Below are positions 1-6,546 of a stretch of 7,515 nt of DNA, in pieces. The translations under genes and the position numbers were made by a program. Below the pieces are notes generated by a model that was given only the letters and a program-made list of their open reading frames with translations, did not search any database and was not told the DNA's origin. The stretch comes from Treponema sp. GTDB lineage: Bacteria; Spirochaetota; Spirochaetia; Treponematales; Breznakiellaceae. The stretch covers positions 1-7,515 of the forward strand of contig JAITES010000208.1 in the NCBI GenBank assembly GCA_031281925.1, written 5' to 3'. Every line of letters starts with the position of its first letter. The first letter of the stretch is position 1.

Positions 1-1740
1 CTGGGAGGGAAGTCGGCCAACAGAGGCATGTTTACCCAGGCCTGCCGCAGACTTTACCGGCAGGATAACGAACAGGGATACTACTTTAGCCCATCGGATC
101 TTGAACTTCTTGAAAAGATCCCCGATCTGGCATTTGCGGGCGTAAGCTCCTTCAAGATTGAAGGCCGCATGAAAAGCGCCGAGTATGTGGGGGCGGTAAC
201 CGCCGCATACCGCCGTATAATCGATGCTGTGCTCAATTCGAATTTATTTGATTCTGTAAATACCGATAGTATGTTAAAAAACGACGGTATTGAAAATGCG
301 ATCCGTGAGGCCCGGAATATTCTGAAAAACGATTTTGCCCGTTCCAAGACCAGGTATCTGTTTGAACCGGGCTCGTCAAAACCTGAAGTGATAGATTGGC
401 TTAATCCGGCTCAGAGCGGAGGAACAGGCATAAATTTGGGGGCAATTCTCAAAATAAAGGGTTCCGGAGAAAAAAGGCGGGCCCTCCTTGGCCCCGGAAA
501 CGGAACTCCGATGCCTGCTGCCGGAGATTCCATCCGGCTTCACAAGGCCGACGATTCCATGCGGCTCTCCCATAAACTTGTTTCTGTTGAAGAAGCGGAT
601 AAACAGGGCCAATCATACTGGCTTTCTGTGCCCGAAGGATTTGAAACAGGGGATTTAGTCTATCTGACACAAACCAGGACGATGTCAAAGCGTTATGCCC
701 AGGTGATTCCCAGGAATCTGGATCCCTATAAACGGAAACCCGGACGGGAAAGCGCCCCGCCTGCTCAAACCAAAGAAAACAATTCCGGGAATGTTTTACC
801 GGAACATGCCGCCGGAAGGCGAAGCGGCCAAAGTTCCTTACCGGCGGGCTTCTATGTTGCGGTTTCCGGAATAGAAGATATGTACATTGTACAATCAGAT
901 AAACCGGTCAAGCTCATTCTTTCCCTGAACCGGAAGACCTTTGCCCGTCTTGTCGAAAATAAGCAGCCCCTGCCTTTCAAACCGGAAGAGATCATCCTGG
1001 CCCTGGATCCCTTCTTTCCTCAATCGGAGGAGGCCTTCCTTGGCGAAGCAGCGGCTCTTCTTTCGGGGAAAGGGTACCGTTTCTTCATGCTGAATAATCC
1101 GGGGCATTTTTCCCTGTTCCGGGATACCGGGGCCGGAAAGGTTCTTATCGCCGGGCCCTGGCTTTATACATTTAACAGCTGGGCAGCGGCCTTTGTATCC
1201 TCTCTGGGGGCAAGCTATGTTGTCTCGCCGCTGGAAAACAACAGGCAAAACCTGGAAAAAACCATGGAAAGAAGCGTCCGCCCATCGGTTTTTGTAACGG
1301 TCTTTGCCTGGCCGCCCCTCTTCCGTATCCGTTCCGATCTGGGAACGCATTACGGCTTTGGAGAATTTGCAGGCATTAAGGATGAACTGTTTTACCTAAA
1401 AAGCAGCAATGGCGGGAAGGAAGATCCAAGCGGTTCGTTTGTAATCCCCGAACAGCCTTTTTCCATTGTGGACAAGATTCCCTTCCTCATGGAAGCGAAT
1501 TTCCACCGTTTTATATTTGATTTTTCACTCACGGGCCGTACCCTGAAAAAAAAGGATTACAGGGACATAATGGAGGCGGCAAAAAAAGGATTGTCCCTGC
1601 CCGGATGCAGCCGCTTTAACTGGAAAAACGGCTTCTACCAGGAAGCAGAATACCCTGCGGAAAAGGAGATGAAGGGACGCAGTACACCGGGAAAACCCGG
1701 GCCCGGTATTCCCTCCATCTCCAAAACCACTAAAAGTTAA
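1..1740 (+). CDS. U32 family (peptidase U32-like) protein, 5'-truncated, with a second degenerate U32-like half
   Basis: The frame is open from base 1, so the gene starts upstream and the ATG at 28 is internal: the codons before it already spell the family signature (GGKSANRG, residues 2-9 of the visible part). After it come QACRR (Cys15), FSPSDLELL (about 29-37) and the strongly conserved KIEGRMKSAEY (52-62), which together identify family U32. Characterised U32 proteins (RlhA, TrhP, UbiU/UbiV) are Fe-S proteins needed for tRNA, rRNA or ubiquinone hydroxylation, rather than proven proteases. A beta-rich segment follows (about 143-230), then a polar linker (about 240-280). Residues 285-540 resemble a worn second U32 barrel (LYTFNSWAAAF, YVVSPLENN, VFVTVFAWPPLF), as in long RlhA-type members. 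The signature Cys expected after NRGx is Phe11. The tail is basic and Pro/Gly-rich. Family membership is secure; the exact substrate is unknown. The stop overlaps ssb by 11 bp, tail to tail. Confidence 0.88.
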   Translation: MGGKSANRGMFTQACRRLYRQDNEQGYYFSPSDLELLEKIPDLAFAGVSSFKIEGRMKSAEYVGAVTAAYRRIIDAVLNSNLFDSVNTDSMLKNDGIENAIREARNILKNDFARSKTRYLFEPGSSKPEVIDWLNPAQSGGTGINLGAILKIKGSGEKRRALLGPGNGTPMPAAGDSIRLHKADDSMRLSHKLVSVEEADKQGQSYWLSVPEGFETGDLVYLTQTRTMSKRYAQVIPRNLDPYKRKPGRESAPPAQTKENNSGNVLPEHAAGRRSGQSSLPAGFYVAVSGIEDMYIVQSDKPVKLILSLNRKTFARLVENKQPLPFKPEEIILALDPFFPQSEEAFLGEAAALLSGKGYRFFMLNNPGHFSLFRDTGAGKVLIAGPWLYTFNSWAAAFVSSLGASYVVSPLENNRQNLEKTMERSVRPSVFVTVFAWPPLFRIRSDLGTHYGFGEFAGIKDELFYLKSSNGGKEDPSGSFVIPEQPFSIVDKIPFLMEANFHRFIFDFSLTGRTLKKKDYRDIMEAAKKGLSLPGCSRFNWKNGFYQEAEYPAEKEMKGRSTPGKPGPGIPSISKTTKS

Positions 1741-2230
1741 CTACTTCGTCCGGAAAAGGAGTAGGATTCTCTTCGTACATCTCCTCAATGCGGGGACTGT
1801 AGTCCACGGGCGCCTCTTCGGGGAGAGGGGGATGGCTTTCCGCAGGTTCGGAGACTTCTTCCGCCAAAGCGTCGCCGGTACCGGGACGCGCCTCTTCCTT
1901 TTTGAATTCGGGACGGAATTCCACATGTTCGGCGACAATGGTGATCCTGGAACGGGGTTTCCCGTCCGATCCGTTCCAGCGCTGCTGCTTGAGCCGGCCT
2001 ACCACCCGGACTCCCCGGCCCTTATGCCCCAGGTTATAGCAATTGTCCGCCAGCTTGGCCCAGGTTTCCACGTCAAAAAAACTCACCTCCTTTTCCAGTT
2101 CCGAATCCTGTCTATAGTAACGGTTGGAGGCAAGACTGAAGGTACAAACCGGAGTTCCCTTTGGAGTGGAACGGTAGAGAGGATCCCTGACCAGGTTACC
2201 TTCAATCAGAATGGAGTTGAGATTATTCAT
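1730..2230 (-). CDS. ssb: single-stranded DNA-binding protein
   Basis: A 166-residue protein that coats ssDNA during replication, recombination and repair and acts in the cytoplasm, normally as a tetramer. The OB fold spans about residues 1-107: it opens with MNNLNSILIEGNLVRDP, has the core FFDVETWAKLADN (51-63, with Trp57 in the usual stacking position) and GVRVVGRLKQQRW (73-85), and ends near VEFRPEF. Residues 110-166 form a Pro/Glu-rich disordered tail that ends FPDEVVNF. The final Phe is kept, but the tip is not the common DDDIPF type. The start at 2230 is chosen over an upstream in-frame ATG at 2302 because AAGGGAG sits 5 nt before it and homology begins there. The gene stands alone: no rpsF or rpsR is next to it, and a terminator separates it from the upstream gene. 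It may therefore be a stand-alone or second SSB. Confidence 0.95.
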   Translation of the reverse strand: MNNLNSILIEGNLVRDPLYRSTPKGTPVCTFSLASNRYYRQDSELEKEVSFFDVETWAKLADNCYNLGHKGRGVRVVGRLKQQRWNGSDGKPRSRITIVAEHVEFRPEFKKEEARPGTGDALAEEVSEPAESHPPLPEEAPVDYSPRIEEMYEENPTPFPDEVVNF

Positions 2231-2235
2231 AGCTG

Positions 2236-2242
2236 CTCCCTT
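2236..2242 (-). promoter_or_regulatory. ssb Shine-Dalgarno site
   Basis: AAGGGAG on the minus strand lies 5 nt upstream of the ATG at 2230. It fixes the ssb start. It directly abuts the 3' foot of the leader hairpin at 2243-2259. Confidence 0.8.
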
Positions 2243-2259
2243 GGAGGGCTTTACCCTCC
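2243..2259 (-). promoter_or_regulatory. hairpin in ssb leader next to the ribosome-binding site
   Basis: In the mRNA sense, GGAGGGT-AAA-GCCCTCC can form a 7-bp stem (the closing pair is G-U) with a 3-nt loop. Its 3' arm CCCTCC is followed at once by AAGGGAG, so part of that arm (CTCC) could pair instead with GGAG of the ribosome-binding site. The two pairings exclude each other. The first is stronger and would be the default. A regulatory role is inference. Confidence 0.4.
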
Positions 2260-2273
2260 CATACACACACATT

Positions 2274-2291
2274 CGGCAGCACAAGCTGCCG
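2274..2291 (-). promoter_or_regulatory. second hairpin in ssb leader
   Basis: This is a perfect 7-bp inverted repeat, CGGCAGC / GCTGCCG, with a TTGT loop (minus-strand sense). It lies 44-61 nt upstream of the ssb ATG. No T-run follows, so it is not an intrinsic terminator. It could be an mRNA structure in the 5' leader or a protein-binding site; nothing in the sequence decides which. Confidence 0.4.
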
Positions 2292-2316
2292 GACGCAGAC
2301 AAATTTCTGCATCAGC

Positions 2317-2350
2317 TATATATATGGTGCGGAGATGCAAGACGCTTCAA
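2317..2350 (-). promoter_or_regulatory. possible ssb promoter
   Basis: On the minus strand, TTGAAG (2350-2345) is followed 18-20 bp later by an alternating CATATATATA run (2326-2317) that could serve as a -10 box. The -35 matches TTGACA at 4 of 6 positions and the -10 is imprecise. Transcription from here would give a leader of about 80 nt carrying both hairpins. This is the only promoter-like site between the upstream terminator and ssb. Confidence 0.3.
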
Positions 2351-2379
2351 TGAAATCAAAAAGAAACCAAAAAAATCGC

Positions 2380-2403
2380 AAAAAAAGCTGCCGGGAAACA
2401 GCT
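2380..2403 (-). terminator. intrinsic terminator of the unknown 644-residue gene
   Basis: On the minus strand, just 6 nt after the stop at 2410, AGCTGTT-TCCC-GGCAGCT forms a 7-bp stem (two G-U pairs next to the loop). It is followed directly by seven T, and after GCGA by a second run of seven T. Position, stem and T-tract fit a Rho-independent terminator, so ssb likely needs its own promoter. Confidence 0.75.
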
Positions 2404-2409
2404 CATCTC

Positions 2410-4344
2410 TTATCTCTTTATATGTTCCAGAAGCTTGACCATATAAAGTTCAATGTAAATTCTTAGGGTATCCTGATCCTTGATGCTCTGCAGGGTAGGA
2501 TTGCGGGCTATCAAGGCGAAGGCCATCTTTTTTATACTTTCCGGACTGATGGTTTTCCTTTTCTGTGTCCGGAAAAGCGTGCGCAGACAATCCCGGACCA
2601 GGGAACGGACATCCTCTATCAGATTTTGCCGGTTTTCTCTGCCGATAAGCCTCACCCAGCGGCTTTCAAGTTCGCCAAGATACGATTCCAGGGTATAACC
2701 TGCAGGCACAAGCCGCATTTCAATTTCTCTGGCGGTATTCCGCAGCTGCCCGGAAATATCTTCTGTTTCCGCCAAAAGTTCATCGCCTGCCTCTTCCCCG
2801 GAATCCTGGCCTCTTTTCTTTTTACCCTTCCCCAGCCTGTAAAAAAGGGCCGCAATGGCGAAAAAAACAGGAACCGAATACCAGAAAGGAAGCATAATCC
2901 GCGCATCGGTAATAAGATCCTTTCTCCGCAGTGTATAGAGATCGCTTATGGGTAAAAGGCGTCCTTTGGAGAAGATCCTGGAGGCAGCGGAAGCACCGGC
3001 TTCCTCATGTTCCATTTCTTCATAGACCCAAACCAGTTTCTGATCCTCCAGCAGGGCCATAAGTACAGGGCTGATTTCGGCAGTATAACTTTCAAGAAGC
3101 TCATTAAAATCGGAGTCCTTCTCCATGGGAGGCTCCGTCCGGAAAGAACGCAAAAGGCCTGTCCAGCGTTTGGCAATTGCCTGCTTGATTTTGGGACGGT
3201 TTTCAATGAGGAGCCGGGTACAAAGGGAAAGGTAACGGCTTTTAAGGATGAACCAGCGTTCGTCTTTCTTCCCCGTAAGCACAAGCCATTCGGGCAGTTG
3301 ACGATCCTGACTCTCCGTAGTCTTTTTCTTGATAAGGGCATCCAGTTCTTTTTCAGAATACTGGCTTAAAAGCAGAACCCCCTTGTCTGAAGTGAATTGG
3401 GTAATCTGATCCAGCGTATAATAGTAGGGCGGCTTTCCCATGTGCAGTTCCAGGCTTTTGAAGGCGAGTTCCTTCTCCCGTTCCTTTACCGCCCTGGCCT
3501 TGTAGAGGACATTACAGGCTTCTATTATCGAGACGGCCTGAAAGACAGCTATATCTTCTCCCAGTTTTTCATTTTTCTTTTTTATGTCATTTTTTGCCAG
3601 GGTACAGAAATATGTCCAGAAAAGATACTGGAAATCACCAAAATTTTCCATGTTTGTAATGCAGTCCAGGGGGCGGATAAGGATCTGATCGAGAATATCC
3701 CGAAGGTACTTTTCCTTGTTCTGGAATTGAGGACTGAGTTTGTGGAGAGTATATTCCTTGTTTCCTCCCTTGCGGAGAAAATACCTGACCTTGAGCAGGG
3801 CGGCTTCCATGATCCGCCGGGGTATCATCGGAACAAGAACCAGCGCATGACCAAAGCTGTCCGGAAAGATAAGTTTGACGATTGCGTTGGCCTGGGGAGA
3901 ATCCAGCGGATAATCGGCCTCTCCCTTGTTTCCTTCCCGTTCAAAATAGGGAGCCAGATCGCTTTCAACATTGAGGTAGGAGACATGCTCTTCCGGCAGG
4001 ATGATACGCAGATATTCTTCAGAGGGAAAAGGATCCATGGCCGCTTCATCCGGGGACTGGTAGGCCTCCCGTATAAGATCCGCATAGTATGAAGGCATAA
4101 AAATCCGGTCGCCGGCAGTATCCGCCGTGAGGATTAACTTTTCGGCTTCCGCAAGAGGCGTAAGCTCCGCCCAAAATTTGCCGGCCGTGTTAACAGTCCA
4201 TTTAACCCATTCAGGATGTTCTTCCATCTTCCTTTTGGAATATTTCTCAAGAAATTCGATAAATTCCTTTATTTCAATGTAAGGAGTATTGTATTTATTC
4301 GTATAGGATTTTAGAATGGGATAGAGTTCAAGGTTCAGAGCCAT
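2410..4344 (-). CDS. hypothetical protein, 644 residues, one predicted membrane segment
   Basis: I do not recognise this protein. It is complete and uninterrupted, and it lacks a signal peptide. Residues 1-480 are mixed, charged and largely helical in character, with many aromatic residues (for example HPEWVKWT at 43-50 and PPYYYTLDQIT at 305-315). A single strong hydrophobic stretch covers about 484-503 (LPFWYSVPVFFAIAALFYRL), followed by the basic cluster GKGKKKR (505-511), an acidic patch (515-528) and a helical C-terminal region rich in Arg and Leu (530-644). By the positive-inside rule the C-terminal part would be cytoplasmic, which fits poorly with a long N-terminal part lacking an export signal; a peripheral or hairpin insertion is possible. 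The ATG at 4344 has no Shine-Dalgarno, but TATAAT ends 7 nt upstream, so the mRNA may be leaderless. It diverges from the secreted-protein gene. Confidence 0.8.
   Translation of the reverse strand: MALNLELYPILKSYTNKYNTPYIEIKEFIEFLEKYSKRKMEEHPEWVKWTVNTAGKFWAELTPLAEAEKLILTADTAGDRIFMPSYYADLIREAYQSPDEAAMDPFPSEEYLRIILPEEHVSYLNVESDLAPYFEREGNKGEADYPLDSPQANAIVKLIFPDSFGHALVLVPMIPRRIMEAALLKVRYFLRKGGNKEYTLHKLSPQFQNKEKYLRDILDQILIRPLDCITNMENFGDFQYLFWTYFCTLAKNDIKKKNEKLGEDIAVFQAVSIIEACNVLYKARAVKEREKELAFKSLELHMGKPPYYYTLDQITQFTSDKGVLLLSQYSEKELDALIKKKTTESQDRQLPEWLVLTGKKDERWFILKSRYLSLCTRLLIENRPKIKQAIAKRWTGLLRSFRTEPPMEKDSDFNELLESYTAEISPVLMALLEDQKLVWVYEEMEHEEAGASAASRIFSKGRLLPISDLYTLRRKDLITDARIMLPFWYSVPVFFAIAALFYRLGKGKKKRGQDSGEEAGDELLAETEDISGQLRNTAREIEMRLVPAGYTLESYLGELESRWVRLIGRENRQNLIEDVRSLVRDCLRTLFRTQKRKTISPESIKKMAFALIARNPTLQSIKDQDTLRIYIELYMVKLLEHIKR
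4289..4317 (+). promoter_or_regulatory. candidate promoter for the secreted protein and glucosidase pair
   Basis: TTGTAT (4289-4294) and TAGAAT (4312-4317; 5 of 6 matches to TATAAT) are separated by exactly 17 bp. They lie inside the first codons of the divergent 644-residue gene. The predicted start near 4324 would leave a leader of about 33 nt to the ATG at 4357, or 66 nt to the GTG at 4390. Confidence 0.45.
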
Positions 4345-4351
4345 TAGGCCA

Positions 4352-4380
4352 ATTATATGATATTTGTAAACGAAATAAAA
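4352..4380 (-). promoter_or_regulatory. candidate promoter of the 644-residue gene, implying a leaderless mRNA
   Basis: On the minus strand a perfect TATAAT (4357-4352) ends 7 nt before the ATG at 4344. The matching -35 region is AT-rich (TTTTAT at 17 bp spacing) but a poor match. If used, transcription would start at or within a base or two of the start codon. The -10 shares base 4357 with the ATG of the diverging gene. Confidence 0.5.
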
Positions 4381-4869
4381 GATATTTATGTGAAGCTTTT
4401 CGTCTTTTCATTTTTTCTGCTTGCGGCAGCAGGACTCGGCGCCCAGGAACAGGGGGCGATCCTTGTCCGGGGAAACATCTGGAGCCGGGGGCTTCCCGGA
4501 ATAGAGCCCAACGGTTTCCCTGTTCTTCATGGTGAATACAATCTTAAAACCGGGGAAACAGGGGCGGACATGGTTTTCTCTGTCTGGATCTGCGGTGAAC
4601 CTCTCGTTTTTTCTCAGGACGGCTGGCAAAACCGGCAGGGTATTCAGGGCTATACCGCCTTTCAACGCCGGGAGGGAGAGACGCTTTTCATAGCTGTTCC
4701 CCTGCAGAATAATCAGGGCGCCTATACTGCCATGTTCCGGTTTACCGGGGACGAAACAGAGGCGATGTTTAACAGACTTATCCGGGCCTGGTCTTCCCGT
4801 TTTTTATACTTCTTAAGTTCCATTAAAAATGCCTCGGATATTTCACTTCCGGCTGTGGTAAATTTTTAG
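4357..4869 (+). CDS. hypothetical secreted protein
   Basis: A 170-residue protein of unknown function that is probably exported to the periplasm or beyond. Residues 12-29 form a classic signal peptide: a Lys, then the hydrophobic run LFVFSFFLLAAAGLG, with likely cleavage after Ala29 (GLGA before QEQG). There is no lipobox Cys. The mature part is about 140 residues, rich in Gly, Phe and Trp, with strand-like segments (MVFSVWICGEPLVFS, ETLFIAVPLQNNQGAYTAMFRF) suggesting a small beta-rich domain. It contains one Cys (79). Two starts are possible: ATG at 4357, with a weak AGG 8 nt upstream, or GTG at 4390, which begins exactly at VKLFVF and gives a textbook 18-residue signal peptide. Neither has a strong ribosome-binding site. 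Its stop codon overlaps the ribosome-binding site of the glucosidase gene, so the two are probably one operon. Confidence 0.75.
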   Translation: MIFVNEIKDIYVKLFVFSFFLLAAAGLGAQEQGAILVRGNIWSRGLPGIEPNGFPVLHGEYNLKTGETGADMVFSVWICGEPLVFSQDGWQNRQGIQGYTAFQRREGETLFIAVPLQNNQGAYTAMFRFTGDETEAMFNRLIRAWSSRFLYFLSSIKNASDISLPAVVNF

Positions 4870-4872
4870 GAG
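4868..4872 (+). promoter_or_regulatory. Shine-Dalgarno of the glucosidase, overlapping the upstream stop codon
   Basis: AGGAG starts inside the TAG stop (4867-4869) of the secreted-protein gene and lies 8 nt before the GTG at 4881. It supports the GTG start. It also suggests translational coupling of the two genes. Confidence 0.8.
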
Positions 4873-4880
4873 ATTAAACC

Positions 4881-6530
4881 GTGGGCAAAAAAGAATGGTG
4901 GAAAGAAGCGGTTATATATCAGATCTATCCCCGCAGTTTTAAGGACAGCACAGGTTCGGGAGAGGGGGATCTGAAGGGCATCATTTCAAAACTGGATTAC
5001 CTTAAAGACCTGGGAATTGATGTTATCTGGCTTTCTCCGGTTTACGCTTCTCCCATGGTGGATAACGGCTACGACATCAGCAACTATGAGGCCATAAATC
5101 CCCTCTTTGGCTCCATGGCGGATTTTGACGAAATGCTCTCGGAGGCTCACAAACGCGGCATTAAAATTGTCATGGATCTGGTGGTAAATCACAGTTCCGA
5201 TGAGCATCCCTGGTTTATTGAATCCCGTTCATCAAGGGATAACCCTAAACGGGACTGGTATATCTGGCGTGACGGTTTCAACGGCGGGCCTCCCAATCAG
5301 TTAAGGAGTGTCTTTTCTGGTTCCGCCTGGCAGTTTGATGAAAAAACCGCCCAGTACTACCTGCACCTCTTTGCCAGTGCCCAGCCGGACTTGAATTGGG
5401 ACAATCCCGCCGTCCGGGATGCGGTATACCGGATGATGAAATTCTGGTTTGACAAGGGTATTGACGGTTTCCGCATGGATGTTATCAGCATGATCTCCAA
5501 ATTCCCCGCCACTGTTGCCGCGGACGGCGGTAAGGGAGCCAATATCTGTAACGGCCCCCATGTACATGAATACCTTGAAGAAATGAACAAAAAGGTGCTG
5601 TCCCATTACGACATCATGACGGTGGGCGAAGCCGCGGGGGTAACCATCGATGAAGCAAAGAGATACGCCAATGCCGAAGGCACCGAACTGAACATGGTTT
5701 TCCAGTTTGAGCATGTGGGGATCGACGAGGATGCCGAAACCGGCAAGTGGACGCTAAAACGTTACAGGCTTCGGGATCTAAAAAAAGTCCTCAGCGCGTG
5801 GGAGACGGGACTGGAGGGCAAGGCCTGGAACAGTCTTTTCTGGGATAACCATGATCAGCCCCGGGCGGTTTCCCGCTTCGGAGACGACTCCACGGAAGAA
5901 CTGCGGCAGCGGAGCGCAAAGATGCTGGCCGTCTGCCTCCACATGATGAAGGGTACCCCCTATATCTATCAGGGGGAAGAGCTGGGTATGACCAATACTC
6001 CTATCAGGAGCCTTGAAGACTGCCGGGATGTGGAAATATTCAATGCCTGGAAGGAACTGGTGGAGGAAAAGAAAATCCTAAGTCCCGCAGAGATGCTGGC
6101 GGCCATTGCGGCAAGAGGCCGGGACAATGCCCGCACTCCCATGCAATGGGATGACAGTCTTAATGCGGGTTTCAGTACCGGAAAGCCCTGGATTCCCGCA
6201 AATCCCAACTACAAGACTATCAATGCCGCGGCCCAGGTAAAGGATCCCGCATCGGTGTACAGTTTCTACAAAAAACTTATCCGCCTGCGAAAAGAGTATC
6301 CGGTCATTGTTCATGGGGATTACGAAGTCCTGCTGCCCGATGATGAAAGACTCTGGGTATACCGCCGCCATTACGGGGGCAAGACACTGCTTACGGTTTG
6401 CAATTTCTCCGGAAAAAAAATTTCCCGGCCGTCTGAAGCAAAGGCGGAAGGAAAACTTCTTGTTTCAAACTATGACAGTCTTTCTGCCTCAGAAATACTG
6501 CCCTGGGAGGGCTCAGTATACCTTTTCTGA
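4881..6530 (+). CDS. GH13 alpha-glucosidase, oligo-1,6-glucosidase type (subfamily 31-like)
   Basis: A 549-residue cytoplasmic enzyme (no signal peptide) of full family length that hydrolyses terminal alpha-glucosidic bonds of short oligosaccharides. All GH13 regions are present in order: DLVVNH (99-104), the QPDLN signature of this subgroup (168-172), GFRMDV with nucleophile Asp200, the acid/base Glu250 in MTVGE, and WDNHDQP with Asp325. Val201 directly after the nucleophile is the residue associated with alpha-1,6 (isomaltose) rather than maltose preference; trehalose-6-phosphate hydrolases and dextran glucosidases share it, so those remain alternatives. The RLDRD motif of sucrose isomerases is absent (SRFGDDS instead). 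The N-terminal calcium loop reads DSTGSGEGD (22-30) instead of the usual DSNGDGIGD. The start is GTG, supported by AGGAG 8 nt upstream. It sits right after the secreted-protein gene. No sugar transporter or regulator is visible nearby. Confidence 0.93.
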   Translation: MGKKEWWKEAVIYQIYPRSFKDSTGSGEGDLKGIISKLDYLKDLGIDVIWLSPVYASPMVDNGYDISNYEAINPLFGSMADFDEMLSEAHKRGIKIVMDLVVNHSSDEHPWFIESRSSRDNPKRDWYIWRDGFNGGPPNQLRSVFSGSAWQFDEKTAQYYLHLFASAQPDLNWDNPAVRDAVYRMMKFWFDKGIDGFRMDVISMISKFPATVAADGGKGANICNGPHVHEYLEEMNKKVLSHYDIMTVGEAAGVTIDEAKRYANAEGTELNMVFQFEHVGIDEDAETGKWTLKRYRLRDLKKVLSAWETGLEGKAWNSLFWDNHDQPRAVSRFGDDSTEELRQRSAKMLAVCLHMMKGTPYIYQGEELGMTNTPIRSLEDCRDVEIFNAWKELVEEKKILSPAEMLAAIAARGRDNARTPMQWDDSLNAGFSTGKPWIPANPNYKTINAAAQVKDPASVYSFYKKLIRLRKEYPVIVHGDYEVLLPDDERLWVYRRHYGGKTLLTVCNFSGKKISRPSEAKAEGKLLVSNYDSLSASEILPWEGSVYLF

Positions 6531-6546
6531 TTTTGAAAAAGCTCCT

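Noticed and set aside
1686..1707. Strong inverted repeat (CCGGG-AAAA-CCCGG, with a second CCCGGT copy) near the end of the U32 gene, about 25 bp past the ssb stop on the other strand, considered as a bidirectional terminator.
   Set aside because: No T-run follows it in either direction and it lies in coding sequence. It may be an RNA hairpin, but it is not a supportable intrinsic terminator.
2230..2302. Longer ssb start at the ATG at 2302, adding 24 residues.
   Set aside because: The extension (MSASGSLCC...) is not SSB-like, runs through the leader hairpins, and has no ribosome-binding site, whereas AAGGGAG precedes the ATG at 2230.
1832..2353. Plus-strand open frame of 173 codons across ssb.
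   Set aside because: It is antisense to a clear SSB homologue, its translation has no recognisable domain, and it has no ribosome-binding site.
3397..4092. Plus-strand open frame of 231 codons inside the 644-residue gene.
   Set aside because: It mirrors the longer minus-strand frame, which is uninterrupted and has a promoter and a terminator; nothing supports independent coding.
1730..4869. SSB and the secreted protein both end in VVNF followed by TAG, as if they shared a C-terminal tag.
   Set aside because: It is only four residues with different codons, and the proteins sit in different compartments. Chance is the simpler explanation.
6500..6512. GCCCT-GGG-AGGGC hairpin at the end of the glucosidase gene as a terminator.
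   Set aside because: It has a short stem, lies before the stop codon, and is not directly followed by a T-run.
4881..6530. Sucrose isomerase or trehalose synthase identity for the GH13 protein.
   Set aside because: The isomerase RLDRD motif is missing, and the QPDLN and GFRMDV motifs fit oligo-1,6-glucosidase-type hydrolases better.
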